A stretch of DNA of 8,596 nt from Thermococcus sp. (GTDB lineage: Archaea; Methanobacteriota_B; Thermococci; Thermococcales; Thermococcaceae). The notes beneath the pieces are model-generated. The model was not told the origin of the DNA and did not search any database. It saw only the letters and a program-made list of their open reading frames with translations. A program made the translations under genes and the position numbers. Shown here in pieces: positions 1 to 6,110 of this stretch (positions within the stretch are counted from its first letter, which is position 1; every line of letters begins with the position of its first letter). The stretch is taken from NCBI GenBank assembly GCA_026987155.1, contig JALSNG010000083.1, forward strand, positions 1-8,596, written 5' to 3'.

Positions 1-1
1 G

Positions 2-1003
2 ATCAGGTTCGGGATAGTGAGCTACGCGCATCCTCATGCCCTCCGCTACGCCCCGACGATAGCGGGGGGGAGGTATACCGAATTGGTTGCCATCTCGGGG
101 GATGGCCCCAACTCAGATGTGGCCAGAGCAGAATCGAGAAAGTACGGTGCGAAGTTCTACCGGGAGTACGAAGCCCTCTTGAGGGATGAAAACGTGGAGG
201 CAGTATACATAGCTTCAGAGTCCTTCAGGCATGCGGAGATGGCTGTGAGGGCCATGGAGGAGGGGAAGCATGTACTCCTTGAAAAGCCTATCGGACTCAC
301 CCTTGATGAAGCAGCCTCCGTCGTTAAAACGGCCCAAAAGACGGGCGTTAAGATAATGCTACCCTTCAATCCACGCTTCACGGAACCGCTTCAGAAGGCA
401 AAAGAGCTCCTCGACGCAGGGGAGATAGGACCTCTTGAATATGTACACGCTATCTCAGAGAACGTCAAACCCCCGATATTCATAGAGGGTATGGACATGA
501 GCTGGTTCCTTGATGTTAGAAAATCGGGAGGGGGCGGTTTTATGGACACCGCTCCCCACGGGGTGGACTCCCTGATATGGCTTACCGGCAAAGCCCCCAA
601 AAGAGTCTACGCAGACATCGGGAGCAAAATCTATGGCTTTCCAGTAGACGACGTTGGAACGGCCATCCTCGAATTCGGAGATGTGTTAGCCGTCCTAACT
701 GCCGGATGGGGGAACCCCAAGGGCTACTCTTACGGCATAGAGATGAAGTACTACCTCGTGGGGAGGGAGGGGTTTCTTGATGTCAGGACGGCTTACCCGG
801 ACTTCACCGTCTACCAGGACAGGGCCGAGAAAATATACTGGGACCGGCCGGACGTAAGGGCAATAATAGAGTCATTTGCAAGGGCCATTCTCAACGACGA
901 GCCAATCCCCATCGATGCCGAAAGTGCCCGGCTGAACCTTGCCGTAATTCTCGCGGCTTATGAGTCTTCGCTCAAAAAGAAACCCGTAAAGGTGAAGCTC
1001 TGA
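2..1003 (+). CDS. Gfo/Idh/MocA-family NAD(P)-dependent oxidoreductase, 5' end cut by the window edge
   Basis: The family oxidises or reduces sugars and related polyols in the cytoplasm using NAD(P). The substrate of this member cannot be told. The frame is open from base 2 and reads IRFGIVSYAHPHA, the nucleotide-binding beta strand and turn in the variant form of the GxGxxG/A loop. A start at the GTG of base 17 would remove this strand, so that codon is an internal valine. Base 1 could be the G of an ATG just outside the window. Numbering from the first visible residue, the family motif EKPIG is at 94-98, with the conserved lysine at 95. The second-domain motif, a GGGG run followed by DTAPHGVDSL (182-191), carries the conserved Asp and His. 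The 333 visible residues match the usual family length, so little is missing. The TGA stop directly abuts the ATG of the glycerate kinase, suggesting a shared operon. The family call is firm; the substrate is open. Confidence 0.9.
   Translation: MRFGIVSYAHPHALRYAPTIAGGRYTELVAISGDGPNSDVARAESRKYGAKFYREYEALLRDENVEAVYIASESFRHAEMAVRAMEEGKHVLLEKPIGLTLDEAASVVKTAQKTGVKIMLPFNPRFTEPLQKAKELLDAGEIGPLEYVHAISENVKPPIFIEGMDMSWFLDVRKSGGGGFMDTAPHGVDSLIWLTGKAPKRVYADIGSKIYGFPVDDVGTAILEFGDVLAVLTAGWGNPKGYSYGIEMKYYLVGREGFLDVRTAYPDFTVYQDRAEKIYWDRPDVRAIIESFARAILNDEPIPIDAESARLNLAVILAAYESSLKKKPVKVKL
991..995 (+). promoter_or_regulatory. Ribosome binding site for the glycerate kinase, inside the upstream gene
   Basis: GGTGA lies 8 bases before the ATG at 1004 and within the last codons of the oxidoreductase. 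It supports the 1004 start and suggests translational coupling of the two genes. Confidence 0.6.
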
Positions 1004-2290
1004 ATGATAACGAAACTCATAGAAGAGGCCATTAAAGCGGCAGACCCCCGCGAAGCCGTAAAAGAATCCCTAAAAGTCAAGGGGAAAACAATAGTCGTCA
1101 AGGGCAACTCGTTCCCCGTCGTAGGAAAGGTGCACCTACTGGCGGTGGGAAAGGCGGCGTGCGGGATGGCCAAAGCTGCCCTCGAAGAAATTCCCCAGGA
1201 GCTCCTCGGAGAGGTCCTAATCGTCACGAAGAGGGGTTACGGTTTAAGCTGTCCCGGAAGAGCCTTGGAAGCCGGTCATCCAGTCCCAGATGAAAACTCC
1301 CTCCTTGCAGGAAAACTCGGCCTTGAGCTCGCGAAAAAGGTCAGAGAGGAAGACGTTCTCCTCGCTTTAATTTCAGGCGGCGGAAGTTCTCTTTTCGTTT
1401 ATCCTGCAGAGGGGGTTAACCTCAAAGACCTAATAAGAACCAACGAGCTCTTACTACGGAGCGGTGCAACGATAGGGGAGGTGAACACCGTTAGAAAACA
1501 TCTCTCCAGGCTCAAGGGAGGGAGGCTTGCGAAGGCTGTGAAAGGAAAGGTTATCAGCATGCTGATTTCCGACGTTGTCGGTGATGATCTGAGCTCAATA
1601 GCCTCGGGCCCCACTGTTCCGGATCCAACAACCTACAGGGATGCCTACGAAGTCCTCGTTAAACGAGGAATCTGGGAGAAGGTTCCGGAGAGTGTTAGGC
1701 GAATCATCGAGTGGGGTATGAAAGGAGAAATCGAAGAGACACCGAAGAAACTTAAGAACGTCCACAACTTCGTAATAGCCAGTAACGCAAAGGCCTGTGA
1801 GGCAGTCTCAAAAAGGGCAAAGGAGCTCGGTTTCAATTCAGCCGTCATGACTACAACCCTCGAAGGGGAAGCCAAAGAGATAGCCCTCGCCGTTGGTTCG
1901 ATAATTGAAGAGATTGCCAAAAGAAACAGACCCATCCAAAAGCCAGCAGTTCTCGTCTTTGGCGGGGAGTGGACGGTCACCGTGGGGGATGCTAATGGAA
2001 TTGGTGGACCCAACCAGGAGTTAGCCCTTAGCATAACGAGGAAAATAGCGGGACTCAACGCAACTTTGATAGCTTTCGACACAGACGGGACCGACGGACC
2101 GACCGATGCAGCCGGGGCCATAGTTGATGGGAAAACGCTCGAAAAGTTAAAGAAAGCCGGTGTTGACATCGAGGAAGCCCTCGAGAATCACGACAGTTAC
2201 GGCACCTTAATGAAAGTTGGGGCACTCCTAAAGACGGGGCCAACTGGGACGAACGTGAATTCCATGATTGTGGCTGTAATCCCGAGGTAG
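1004..2290 (+). CDS. gck: Glycerate 2-kinase, MOFRL family
   Basis: This cytoplasmic enzyme phosphorylates D-glycerate to 2-phosphoglycerate, an intermediate of lower glycolysis. Its 428 residues are close to the usual length for archaeal members. The N-terminal domain has AVGKAACGMA (47-56), the glycine-rich ALISGGGSSL (121-130), NTVRKHLSRLKGGRLA (161-176) and SDVVGDDLSSIASGP (189-203). The C-terminal MOFRL domain has GGEWTVTV (320-327), GGPNQELALS (334-343), the signature TDGTDGPTDAAGA (360-372) and GPTGTNVNS near the end (412-420). These motifs make the family call secure; older annotations often name such proteins hydroxypyruvate reductase. The ATG follows the upstream TGA with no gap and has a GGTGA ribosome site inside that gene, so the pair is probably one transcript. 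The upstream oxidoreductase may supply a precursor of glycerate, but that is inference. The frame is intact. Confidence 0.93.
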   Translation: MITKLIEEAIKAADPREAVKESLKVKGKTIVVKGNSFPVVGKVHLLAVGKAACGMAKAALEEIPQELLGEVLIVTKRGYGLSCPGRALEAGHPVPDENSLLAGKLGLELAKKVREEDVLLALISGGGSSLFVYPAEGVNLKDLIRTNELLLRSGATIGEVNTVRKHLSRLKGGRLAKAVKGKVISMLISDVVGDDLSSIASGPTVPDPTTYRDAYEVLVKRGIWEKVPESVRRIIEWGMKGEIEETPKKLKNVHNFVIASNAKACEAVSKRAKELGFNSAVMTTTLEGEAKEIALAVGSIIEEIAKRNRPIQKPAVLVFGGEWTVTVGDANGIGGPNQELALSITRKIAGLNATLIAFDTDGTDGPTDAAGAIVDGKTLEKLKKAGVDIEEALENHDSYGTLMKVGALLKTGPTGTNVNSMIVAVIPR

Positions 2291-2324
2291 CGTTGAATAT
2301 TCTCCCTTGCGGTGAATTTTTATC

Positions 2325-2331
2325 GGGGTGA
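2325..2331 (+). promoter_or_regulatory. Ribosome binding site deciding the start at 2336
   Basis: GGGGTGA lies 4 bases before the ATG at 2336. A GTG at 2312 in the same frame would add eight residues but has no comparable site, so 2336 is preferred. Confidence 0.65.
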
Positions 2332-2335
2332 AATC

Positions 2336-2968
2336 ATGAACCGCATTCCACGAAGGGAGCTCGTGAGAAAGGGCTGGCACGTCCTCCCTGGAATTTTGGG
2401 GGCCCCAATAATCCTCTTTACCCCCAAATGGGTAACCCTCCTTGTCGTCTGGTTCTTCGCGTTAGTATACACACTCCAGCACCTGAAGCTCAGGAGGGGC
2501 TGGAAGTTTACCGTTCCAATAGCAGACCTGAGCTACCGCCAGATGGCAAGGGAAGACGAGAGGGACAACTTTCTCGGGAGCTTCTTCCTATGGGTAACGA
2601 TGGCAATGATCTGCACAGTCTTTCCTAAAATAGTCGCCCTCTCGGCCCTGTGGGTCTCAACCTTCGGCGACTGCTGCAACGCCATAGCCGGCCAGCTCCT
2701 TGGAGGGCCGAGGATTCCATGGAACCGGAGAAAAACCCTTATTGGAAGCGTGACGATGTTAACGGTTTCAATCCTGGCACTCTGGGCCAGTCACAGGGTT
2801 CTTGAGCTTGATCCATCCCCCGCTATCCTAATGGGGGTTGCGATGGTCGCAACCCTCCTTGAAAGCCTCCCTCTCCAATCCGCCTATGATGAGTTCACCG
2901 TTCCATTCTCAACCGCGTTCCTTATCTGGCTGGCCTACGGAGGAGCTCTGCTATCTCCAACCTGGTGA
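2336..2968 (+). CDS. Polyprenol/dolichol kinase-like CTP-dependent membrane enzyme
   Basis: The protein resembles the SEC59/VTE5 group of integral membrane kinases, which transfer phosphate from CTP to a polyprenol, dolichol or related lipid alcohol. In archaea such an activity could supply the lipid carrier for glycosylation or recycle prenyl alcohols. From the ATG at 2336 the product has 210 residues. It starts with the family's RKGWHVLPG element (11-19), then hydrophobic segments near 22-48, 81-107 and 143-152. A GD pair (111-112) sits in STFGDCCNAIAGQ, followed by RKTLIGS (132-138), and late ESLPL (176-180) and an Asp before FTVP (185-190). These are the conserved cytidylyltransferase/kinase-like positions. 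Substrate specificity cannot be read from sequence, and a phosphatidate cytidylyltransferase-like role is the main alternative. The last six codons overlap the 3' end of the convergent radical SAM gene. It begins 45 bases after the glycerate kinase and may have its own promoter. Confidence 0.75.
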   Translation: MNRIPRRELVRKGWHVLPGILGAPIILFTPKWVTLLVVWFFALVYTLQHLKLRRGWKFTVPIADLSYRQMAREDERDNFLGSFFLWVTMAMICTVFPKIVALSALWVSTFGDCCNAIAGQLLGGPRIPWNRRKTLIGSVTMLTVSILALWASHRVLELDPSPAILMGVAMVATLLESLPLQSAYDEFTVPFSTAFLIWLAYGGALLSPTW

Positions 2969-3769
2969 TTCAAGCCCCACGAACTCCCAACCTCTCCTGT
3001 GGGTCTCTATTCCCTCTGCCTTCACGCCCAGGGCCTTTATCTCCTTCTTCAGCCTCCACAGGAACTCTTCAAAGGCGTCCTCCTCTATCAGAACCGCATA
3101 GCTCTCCGGGTACTCATCGCGGAGGAGCTCCTGGAATTCCCTTCCGGAGGCGCGGAGGTTGAGCACTTCAAAGAAGTAGTAGTCCGCAAAGCCCCTCGTC
3201 TCCTCCACTATGGCGGAGACGTCAGTTATCTCAGGAATTATGGGGCTGACGAAGACGTACGTTTTCAGTCCAGCTTCGTGGAGTTCCTTAAGGGCGTTAA
3301 CCCTCGCCTCGTGAACCGGCGTTAGAGGTTCGAAGAGCCTCTTTTCTCTCCCCCTAAAGCCGTTTATCGTGAGGCCGACCTCTATCGTTCGGAACTCCTT
3401 GAAAAGGTCGATGTCCCGGGTTACCAGGGGGGACTTGGTGAGAACCGAGAGTTCGTTCCTCTTGTCCATGTACCTCAAAACATTCCTCGTAAGCTTTAAC
3501 TCGGCCTCTATCGGCTGATACGGGTCGCTCACCGTTGACATGACGACGCTCCCGGAAACGTGCTTTCTCGCCAGGTCGGGCGCGTTGGTCTTGACCTCGA
3601 TCCAGCTTCCCCATCTCCCGTGGTCCTTCCACCTCGTCAGGAACTTGGCGTAGCAGTACTCGCATGCGAAGGCACAGCCGGCGTACTGGTTGACCGCCCA
3701 CTCCACCCCAGGGATTCCCGAGCGCGTATAGAGGGACTTGGCCCTTCGTTTTATGACCCTAACCTTCAT
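2951..3769 (-). CDS. SPL-family radical SAM protein (SplB/COG1533-like)
   Basis: This belongs to the radical SAM superfamily group that includes spore photoproduct lyase. Archaeal members have no established reaction, so a DNA-repair role should not be assumed. The 272-residue product carries GCAFACEYCYAKF (31-43), in which C32, C36 and C39 form the CxxxCxxC site for the [4Fe-4S] cluster that cleaves S-adenosylmethionine. MSTVSDPYQPIE (77-88) and VLTKSPLV (109-116) are the following conserved strands of the family barrel, and VSPIIPEITD (174-183) is a later one. The N-terminus KRRAKSLYTRSGIPGVEW is typical of the group, so the ATG at 3769 is the natural start. There is no ribosome site at a working distance, but a TATA-like box sits about 25 bases upstream, suggesting a leaderless message. 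The 3' end overlaps the polyprenol kinase gene by 18 bases on the opposite strand. Family confidence is high; function is unknown. Confidence 0.88.
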   Translation of the reverse strand: MKVRVIKRRAKSLYTRSGIPGVEWAVNQYAGCAFACEYCYAKFLTRWKDHGRWGSWIEVKTNAPDLARKHVSGSVVMSTVSDPYQPIEAELKLTRNVLRYMDKRNELSVLTKSPLVTRDIDLFKEFRTIEVGLTINGFRGREKRLFEPLTPVHEARVNALKELHEAGLKTYVFVSPIIPEITDVSAIVEETRGFADYYFFEVLNLRASGREFQELLRDEYPESYAVLIEEDAFEEFLWRLKKEIKALGVKAEGIETHRRGWEFVGLESPGWR

Positions 3770-3785
3770 AAGTAAAAGTTAGAAT

Positions 3786-3802
3786 CCACCCTTAAAAGGT
3801 GG
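3786..3802. repeat. Short inverted repeat enclosing a TATA-like core in a divergent promoter
   Basis: CCACC (3786-3790) and GGTGG (3798-3802) are exact inverted copies separated by seven bases, CTTAAAA. The right arm is also the ribosome binding site of the peptidase gene, 4 bases before the ATG at 3807. The interval could be a small operator, a weak hairpin over the ribosome site, or chance; five-base arms are short. Confidence 0.4.
3792..3797 (-). promoter_or_regulatory. TATA-like box for the radical SAM gene
   Basis: TTTTAA on the minus strand is centred about 25 bases before the ATG at 3769. That is the usual TATA-to-start-site distance in archaea, so the transcript would begin at or near the start codon. 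Its assignment is inference from spacing. Confidence 0.4.
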
Positions 3803-3806
3803 TCGG

Positions 3807-4454
3807 ATGGAGGTAGAGGTAAGATATCGTCCCGTCAAGTACGCAAGGCTTGAGATAAAACCGGATGGAAGGATAGTTGTCACGGCCCCAAGGGGTTTTG
3901 ATGTGAAGAAGCTTGTGGAGAAGCACAGCTCGTGGATAGAGGGAAAACTGGCTGAGATCGATGAGTTAAAGAAAATCGCCAACTCAGGATTTCCTTTCAA
4001 GGGAGAATTCTACGGTGTCATAAGGGGGACGAAAGCAAAGGTACACGAGCATTTTAAAACTGTGACCCTTCCCGGAGACCCCACCCAGATGATGAGAGTC
4101 CTGAGAAAACTCCTGCGGGAGGAGGTAGGAGAACTCATCGGAGAATACAGTGAAAGAATGGATGTCCGACCCGCAAAGGTCTTCATCCGAGACCAGAGAA
4201 CGAGATGGGGGAGCTGCTCCCCACAGGGGAACTTGAACTTCAACGTACGCCTGATATCTGTCCCCCCTGATCTCCTCCGCTACGTTGTCGTGCACGAGCT
4301 TGCCCACTTGAAGTACCTCGACCATTCAAAAGCCTTCTGGAATCTCGTTGGCAGGTTTTATCCGGAATACAAAAGGGCCCGAGAAGAGTTGAAACGGTGG
4401 TGGACCATAATCGAGCTAAATAACTACTGGAAATGGTTGGAGGGACGACCTTGA
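3807..4454 (+). CDS. YgjP-type zinc metallopeptidase (DUF45/COG1451)
   Basis: This is a predicted soluble zinc-dependent peptidase of the YgjP/SprT-like group; its natural substrate is not known. The 215-residue product has the family WGSC motif (134-137) in RTRWGSCSPQGNLNFN, then VVVHELAHLKYLDHS (160-174). H163 and H167 of HELAH bind the metal, E164 is the catalytic acid/base, and H173 is the likely third ligand. All key residues are present, so the enzyme is probably active. The N-terminal half is a beta-rich region typical of the family. The ATG is preceded by GGTGG at 3798-3802. The gene is divergent from the radical SAM gene with only 37 bases between the two starts. It heads a plus-strand run of four genes, and its TGA overlaps the proposed TTG start of the next gene. 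Confidence 0.88.
   Translation: MEVEVRYRPVKYARLEIKPDGRIVVTAPRGFDVKKLVEKHSSWIEGKLAEIDELKKIANSGFPFKGEFYGVIRGTKAKVHEHFKTVTLPGDPTQMMRVLRKLLREEVGELIGEYSERMDVRPAKVFIRDQRTRWGSCSPQGNLNFNVRLISVPPDLLRYVVVHELAHLKYLDHSKAFWNLVGRFYPEYKRAREELKRWWTIIELNNYWKWLEGRP
4439..4443 (+). promoter_or_regulatory. Ribosome binding site favouring a TTG start at 4451
   Basis: GGAGG lies 7 bases before TTG 4451, a good archaeal spacing. The alternative in-frame ATG at 4433 has no clear site upstream and would overlap the peptidase gene by 22 bases instead of four. Confidence 0.5.
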
Positions 4455-4846
4455 AGATACGGAGGGCTCTGAAACTCTTAGCCCTCTTGGGGGACGAGGT
4501 AATAGTGGGCATTTTTTTAGTGCTAATTCTTCCAGCCACTGGTATCGGTGTTCCGTTTACCATCACCCTCGCGATACTCGGCCTGCTGTTCCTCAAAGAT
4601 ATATTAATTGCCCCGTACGTTCTCAGTGGGGGATTGGAAAAGAAGCCCGAAACCGGCCCAGAGAGTCTGATAGGGGGAACCGCCCTCGTTGTTGAAGACC
4701 TTTCACCGGAGGGAGTCGTTAAAATTGGCGGGGAACTCTGGAGGGCAGAATGCCTGAACGGAGTCGCTGAAAGAGGTGAGAGTGTTAGAATAATATCAGT
4801 CCGGGGCACTAAGGTTCTCGTGAAGAGGAGGGATTTTAAGGATTAA
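4451..4846 (+). CDS. Small NfeD-family membrane protein with C-terminal OB-fold domain
   Basis: NfeD proteins are membrane anchored, carry a small beta-barrel (OB-fold) domain and often pair with SPFH/stomatin proteins; their biochemical role is poorly defined. With the TTG start the product has 131 residues. Two hydrophobic segments, near 16-33 and 36-53, form a membrane hairpin. They are followed by SLIGGTALVVEDLSPEGVV and GELWRA, the conserved start and middle of the NfeD OB domain, then beta strands VRIISVRGTKVLVKR. This matches the short NfeD form that lacks the protease domain. The TTG overlaps the upstream peptidase stop in TTGA, and 24 bases separate it from the nucleotidyltransferase gene. 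No SPFH gene is visible in the window, so its partner, if any, is elsewhere. An ATG at 4433 would add six residues. Confidence 0.75.
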   Translation: MKIRRALKLLALLGDEVIVGIFLVLILPATGIGVPFTITLAILGLLFLKDILIAPYVLSGGLEKKPETGPESLIGGTALVVEDLSPEGVVKIGGELWRAECLNGVAERGESVRIISVRGTKVLVKRRDFKD

Positions 4847-4870
4847 GTCCCAATAACAATCGGTGGTTGA

Positions 4871-5458
4871 ATGGAGGTTGAGTTTAAAAACGGGAAAATC
4901 CTGCTGACGAACAAGGTCATGAATGCCCTTGATGAATTTGTGCTACAAGTTTCGAAGATCCTTGAAAAACACGTTGATTACGTTATAGTTAGTGGCTACG
5001 TGGCGATACTTTTTGGAAGGAGCCGGGGAACCGAGGATATAGATTTCGTTATCAAAACACTCAGTAAAGAGGAGTTCCTTGAACTCTACGAGGATTTTTT
5101 AGGGAATGGCTTTGAGTTTATTAACTCCGATGATCCTCACGAACTCTACACTATGCTTAGGGACGGAATGGCCATAAGGGTCAGCCGAACCGGCGAGATA
5201 TTTCCCAACGCGGAGCTTAAGTTCCCAAAAGACGAGTTTCACAGAGGGGCACTTGAAATTAGAATACTTGTCGACGCAGGGCAGTTGAGGGTTTACATAT
5301 CTCCCTTAGAACTCCAAATTGCCTACAAACTCTACCTTGGCACAGACAAGGACTTTGAAGATGCCTATTTTCTCTATGAGCTGTTCAAGGATAACTTAGA
5401 CACGCAAAAGCTGAAGAGGTGGTGCACGCGCCTGGGGGTGGATCCTATTGAGGAGTAA
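4871..5458 (+). CDS. Nucleotidyltransferase-fold protein, possible toxin-antitoxin component
   Basis: The protein has the pattern of a minimal nucleotidyltransferase of the kind grouped with DUF6036/AbiEii-like proteins. These transfer a nucleotide to a protein or RNA, and some act in toxin-antitoxin or phage-defence modules. In 195 residues, VIVSGYVAILFGRSRGTEDIDFVIK (38-62) holds the strand, the GY/S turn and the DxD metal site (D56 and D58). A conserved later segment, ISPLELQIAYKLYLG with DFEDAYFLY following (143-169), completes the family pattern. The GG/GS turn is SGY here, a mild departure from the classic form. GGTGG at 4862-4866 lies 4 bases before the ATG. Its end overlaps the next small gene by 11 bases, indicating co-translation. 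By eye the coding sequence is more AT-rich than its neighbours, which could reflect transfer. The fold is well supported; the biological role is inference. Confidence 0.72.
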   Translation: MEVEFKNGKILLTNKVMNALDEFVLQVSKILEKHVDYVIVSGYVAILFGRSRGTEDIDFVIKTLSKEEFLELYEDFLGNGFEFINSDDPHELYTMLRDGMAIRVSRTGEIFPNAELKFPKDEFHRGALEIRILVDAGQLRVYISPLELQIAYKLYLGTDKDFEDAYFLYELFKDNLDTQKLKRWCTRLGVDPIEE

Positions 5459-5651
5459 GCGGGACATGAAGGAGAGGTTAAGATACATACGGCTCTACGT
5501 TGAATGGCTCAAAAGAACCCCCAACAGGGTCTGGAGTGCCAAACAGGCCGAGCTGATAAACGCACTGGTGGCCAATTCTAAGAACTTCCCCCTTGACAAG
5601 GGAGAGTATCTGAAGATCAAGGAGAAAGCCCAAGGCTCCGAAGGACGTTAG
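5448..5651 (+). CDS. Small basic protein of unknown function, partner of the nucleotidyltransferase
   Basis: I do not recognise a named domain. The 67-residue product is rich in Lys and Arg and predicted to be mostly helical, with KERLRYIRLYVEWLKRTP near the N-terminus, then VWSAKQAELINALVANS, and a charged tail. There is no signal peptide, membrane segment or HEPN-type RxxxxH motif. The TTG at 5448 has GGTG 7 bases upstream and overlaps the nucleotidyltransferase gene by 11 bases. An ATG at 5466 preceded by GGAG (10 bases away) would give a 61-residue form and avoids the overlap. The tight coupling suggests that the two products act together, for instance as toxin and antitoxin or as enzyme and substrate. 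The last 35 bases overlap the 3' end of the minus-strand PH-like gene. Confidence 0.6.
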   Translation: MRSKRDMKERLRYIRLYVEWLKRTPNRVWSAKQAELINALVANSKNFPLDKGEYLKIKEKAQGSEGR

Positions 5652-6051
5652 AGATTTCCTCCGGGTTGTTGGTTGAGAAGGACACGGTTCTTCCGTTCCT
5701 CTTCCTCACGAGAACGCATCCCCTTGCGGGAAGGTTGAAGTGAACGAAACCACTGCAGGCCTTCCAGTCGTACGCTACGTAAAAGCTCTCGATTTCATCT
5801 ATCGGAACCGTTATCCTGATTAAACCAAGGCCTCCCCGGATTTTTATAGCCCTTTCGTCTACGGTAAGCCTGAAGTTCGAAACCTCAACGGCCAGAAGCA
5901 GGGTGATTATCAGACCTGTTCCTACCCCCCAGAGGGCTTGGCCTTCCCGATACGCGAGGTAGAGACCAACGCCGAGCGCCACGAAGGCAGGGATGAGCAG
6001 CAGGAAAACCCACCTTGCTGAAAACCTCTCCTCGTAGAGCAAAGCCCTCAC
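5617..6051 (-). CDS. Two-helix membrane protein with probable bacterial-type PH domain
   Basis: The function is unknown. The 144-residue product starts with a short charged stretch, then two hydrophobic segments near residues 14-34 and 41-56, forming a membrane hairpin. A soluble C-terminal part follows, where NFRLTVDERAIKIRGG (59-74) and ITVPIDEIESFYV (80-92) resemble the opening strands of bPH-type domains. CVLVRKRNGRTVSFST (112-127) and a final helix NNPEEISNVLRSLG (128-141) resemble its closing strands and helix. The domain call rests on pattern only. The start is GTG at 6051, with no ribosome site. The palindromic TATA box at 6074-6079 is centred 25 bases upstream, which fits a leaderless message. 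Its 3' end overlaps the small basic gene by 35 bases tail-to-tail. Confidence 0.7.
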   Translation of the reverse strand: MRALLYEERFSARWVFLLLIPAFVALGVGLYLAYREGQALWGVGTGLIITLLLAVEVSNFRLTVDERAIKIRGGLGLIRITVPIDEIESFYVAYDWKACSGFVHFNLPARGCVLVRKRNGRTVSFSTNNPEEISNVLRSLGLSP

Positions 6052-6073
6052 CGGAGAAACTTCAGGTTAGAGC

Positions 6074-6079
6074 TTTAAA
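6074..6079. promoter_or_regulatory. Palindromic TATA box shared by two divergent genes
   Basis: TTTAAA is identical on both strands and sits between the starts of the PH-like gene (6051, minus) and the CoA-binding gene (6111, plus). Going left, a start site 25 bases away falls on the GTG itself. Going right, it falls near 6101-6102, giving a leader of about 10 bases that just includes the GGTGA ribosome site. Dual use is inferred from these distances. Confidence 0.5.
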
Positions 6080-6101
6080 CCCTTTTTTCAAACCAAAGGT
6101 T

Positions 6102-6106
6102 GGTGA
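6102..6106 (+). promoter_or_regulatory. Ribosome binding site deciding the start at 6111
   Basis: GGTGA followed by TAGC and ATG is a typical Thermococcales start context. It shows that the open frame extending upstream to 6015, over the divergent gene's start, is not used. Confidence 0.75.
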
Positions 6107-6110
6107 TAGC

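Noticed and set aside
1645..2169. Long minus-strand open frame (174 codons) opposite the glycerate kinase
   Set aside because: It lies wholly antisense to a gene with clear MOFRL motifs, and its product is Ser/Pro/Thr-rich without a recognisable domain, as expected of a shadow frame.
2293..2301. Possible TATA-like element TTGAATATT before the polyprenol kinase
   Set aside because: The spacing is workable, but the match is weak and it lies directly after the glycerate kinase stop; read-through from that gene is equally likely.
2999..3325. Plus-strand open frame of 108 codons inside the radical SAM gene
   Set aside because: It is opposite the conserved C-terminal half of the radical SAM protein and has no family resemblance or promoter.
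4240..4809. Minus-strand open frame of 189 codons across the peptidase and NfeD genes
   Set aside because: It is antisense to two motif-bearing genes, has low-complexity Ser/Arg/Pro content, and has no domain.
6015..6110. N-terminal extension of the CoA-binding protein
   Set aside because: It would overlap the divergent gene's start and the shared TATA box, and a strong GGTGA site supports the start at 6111.
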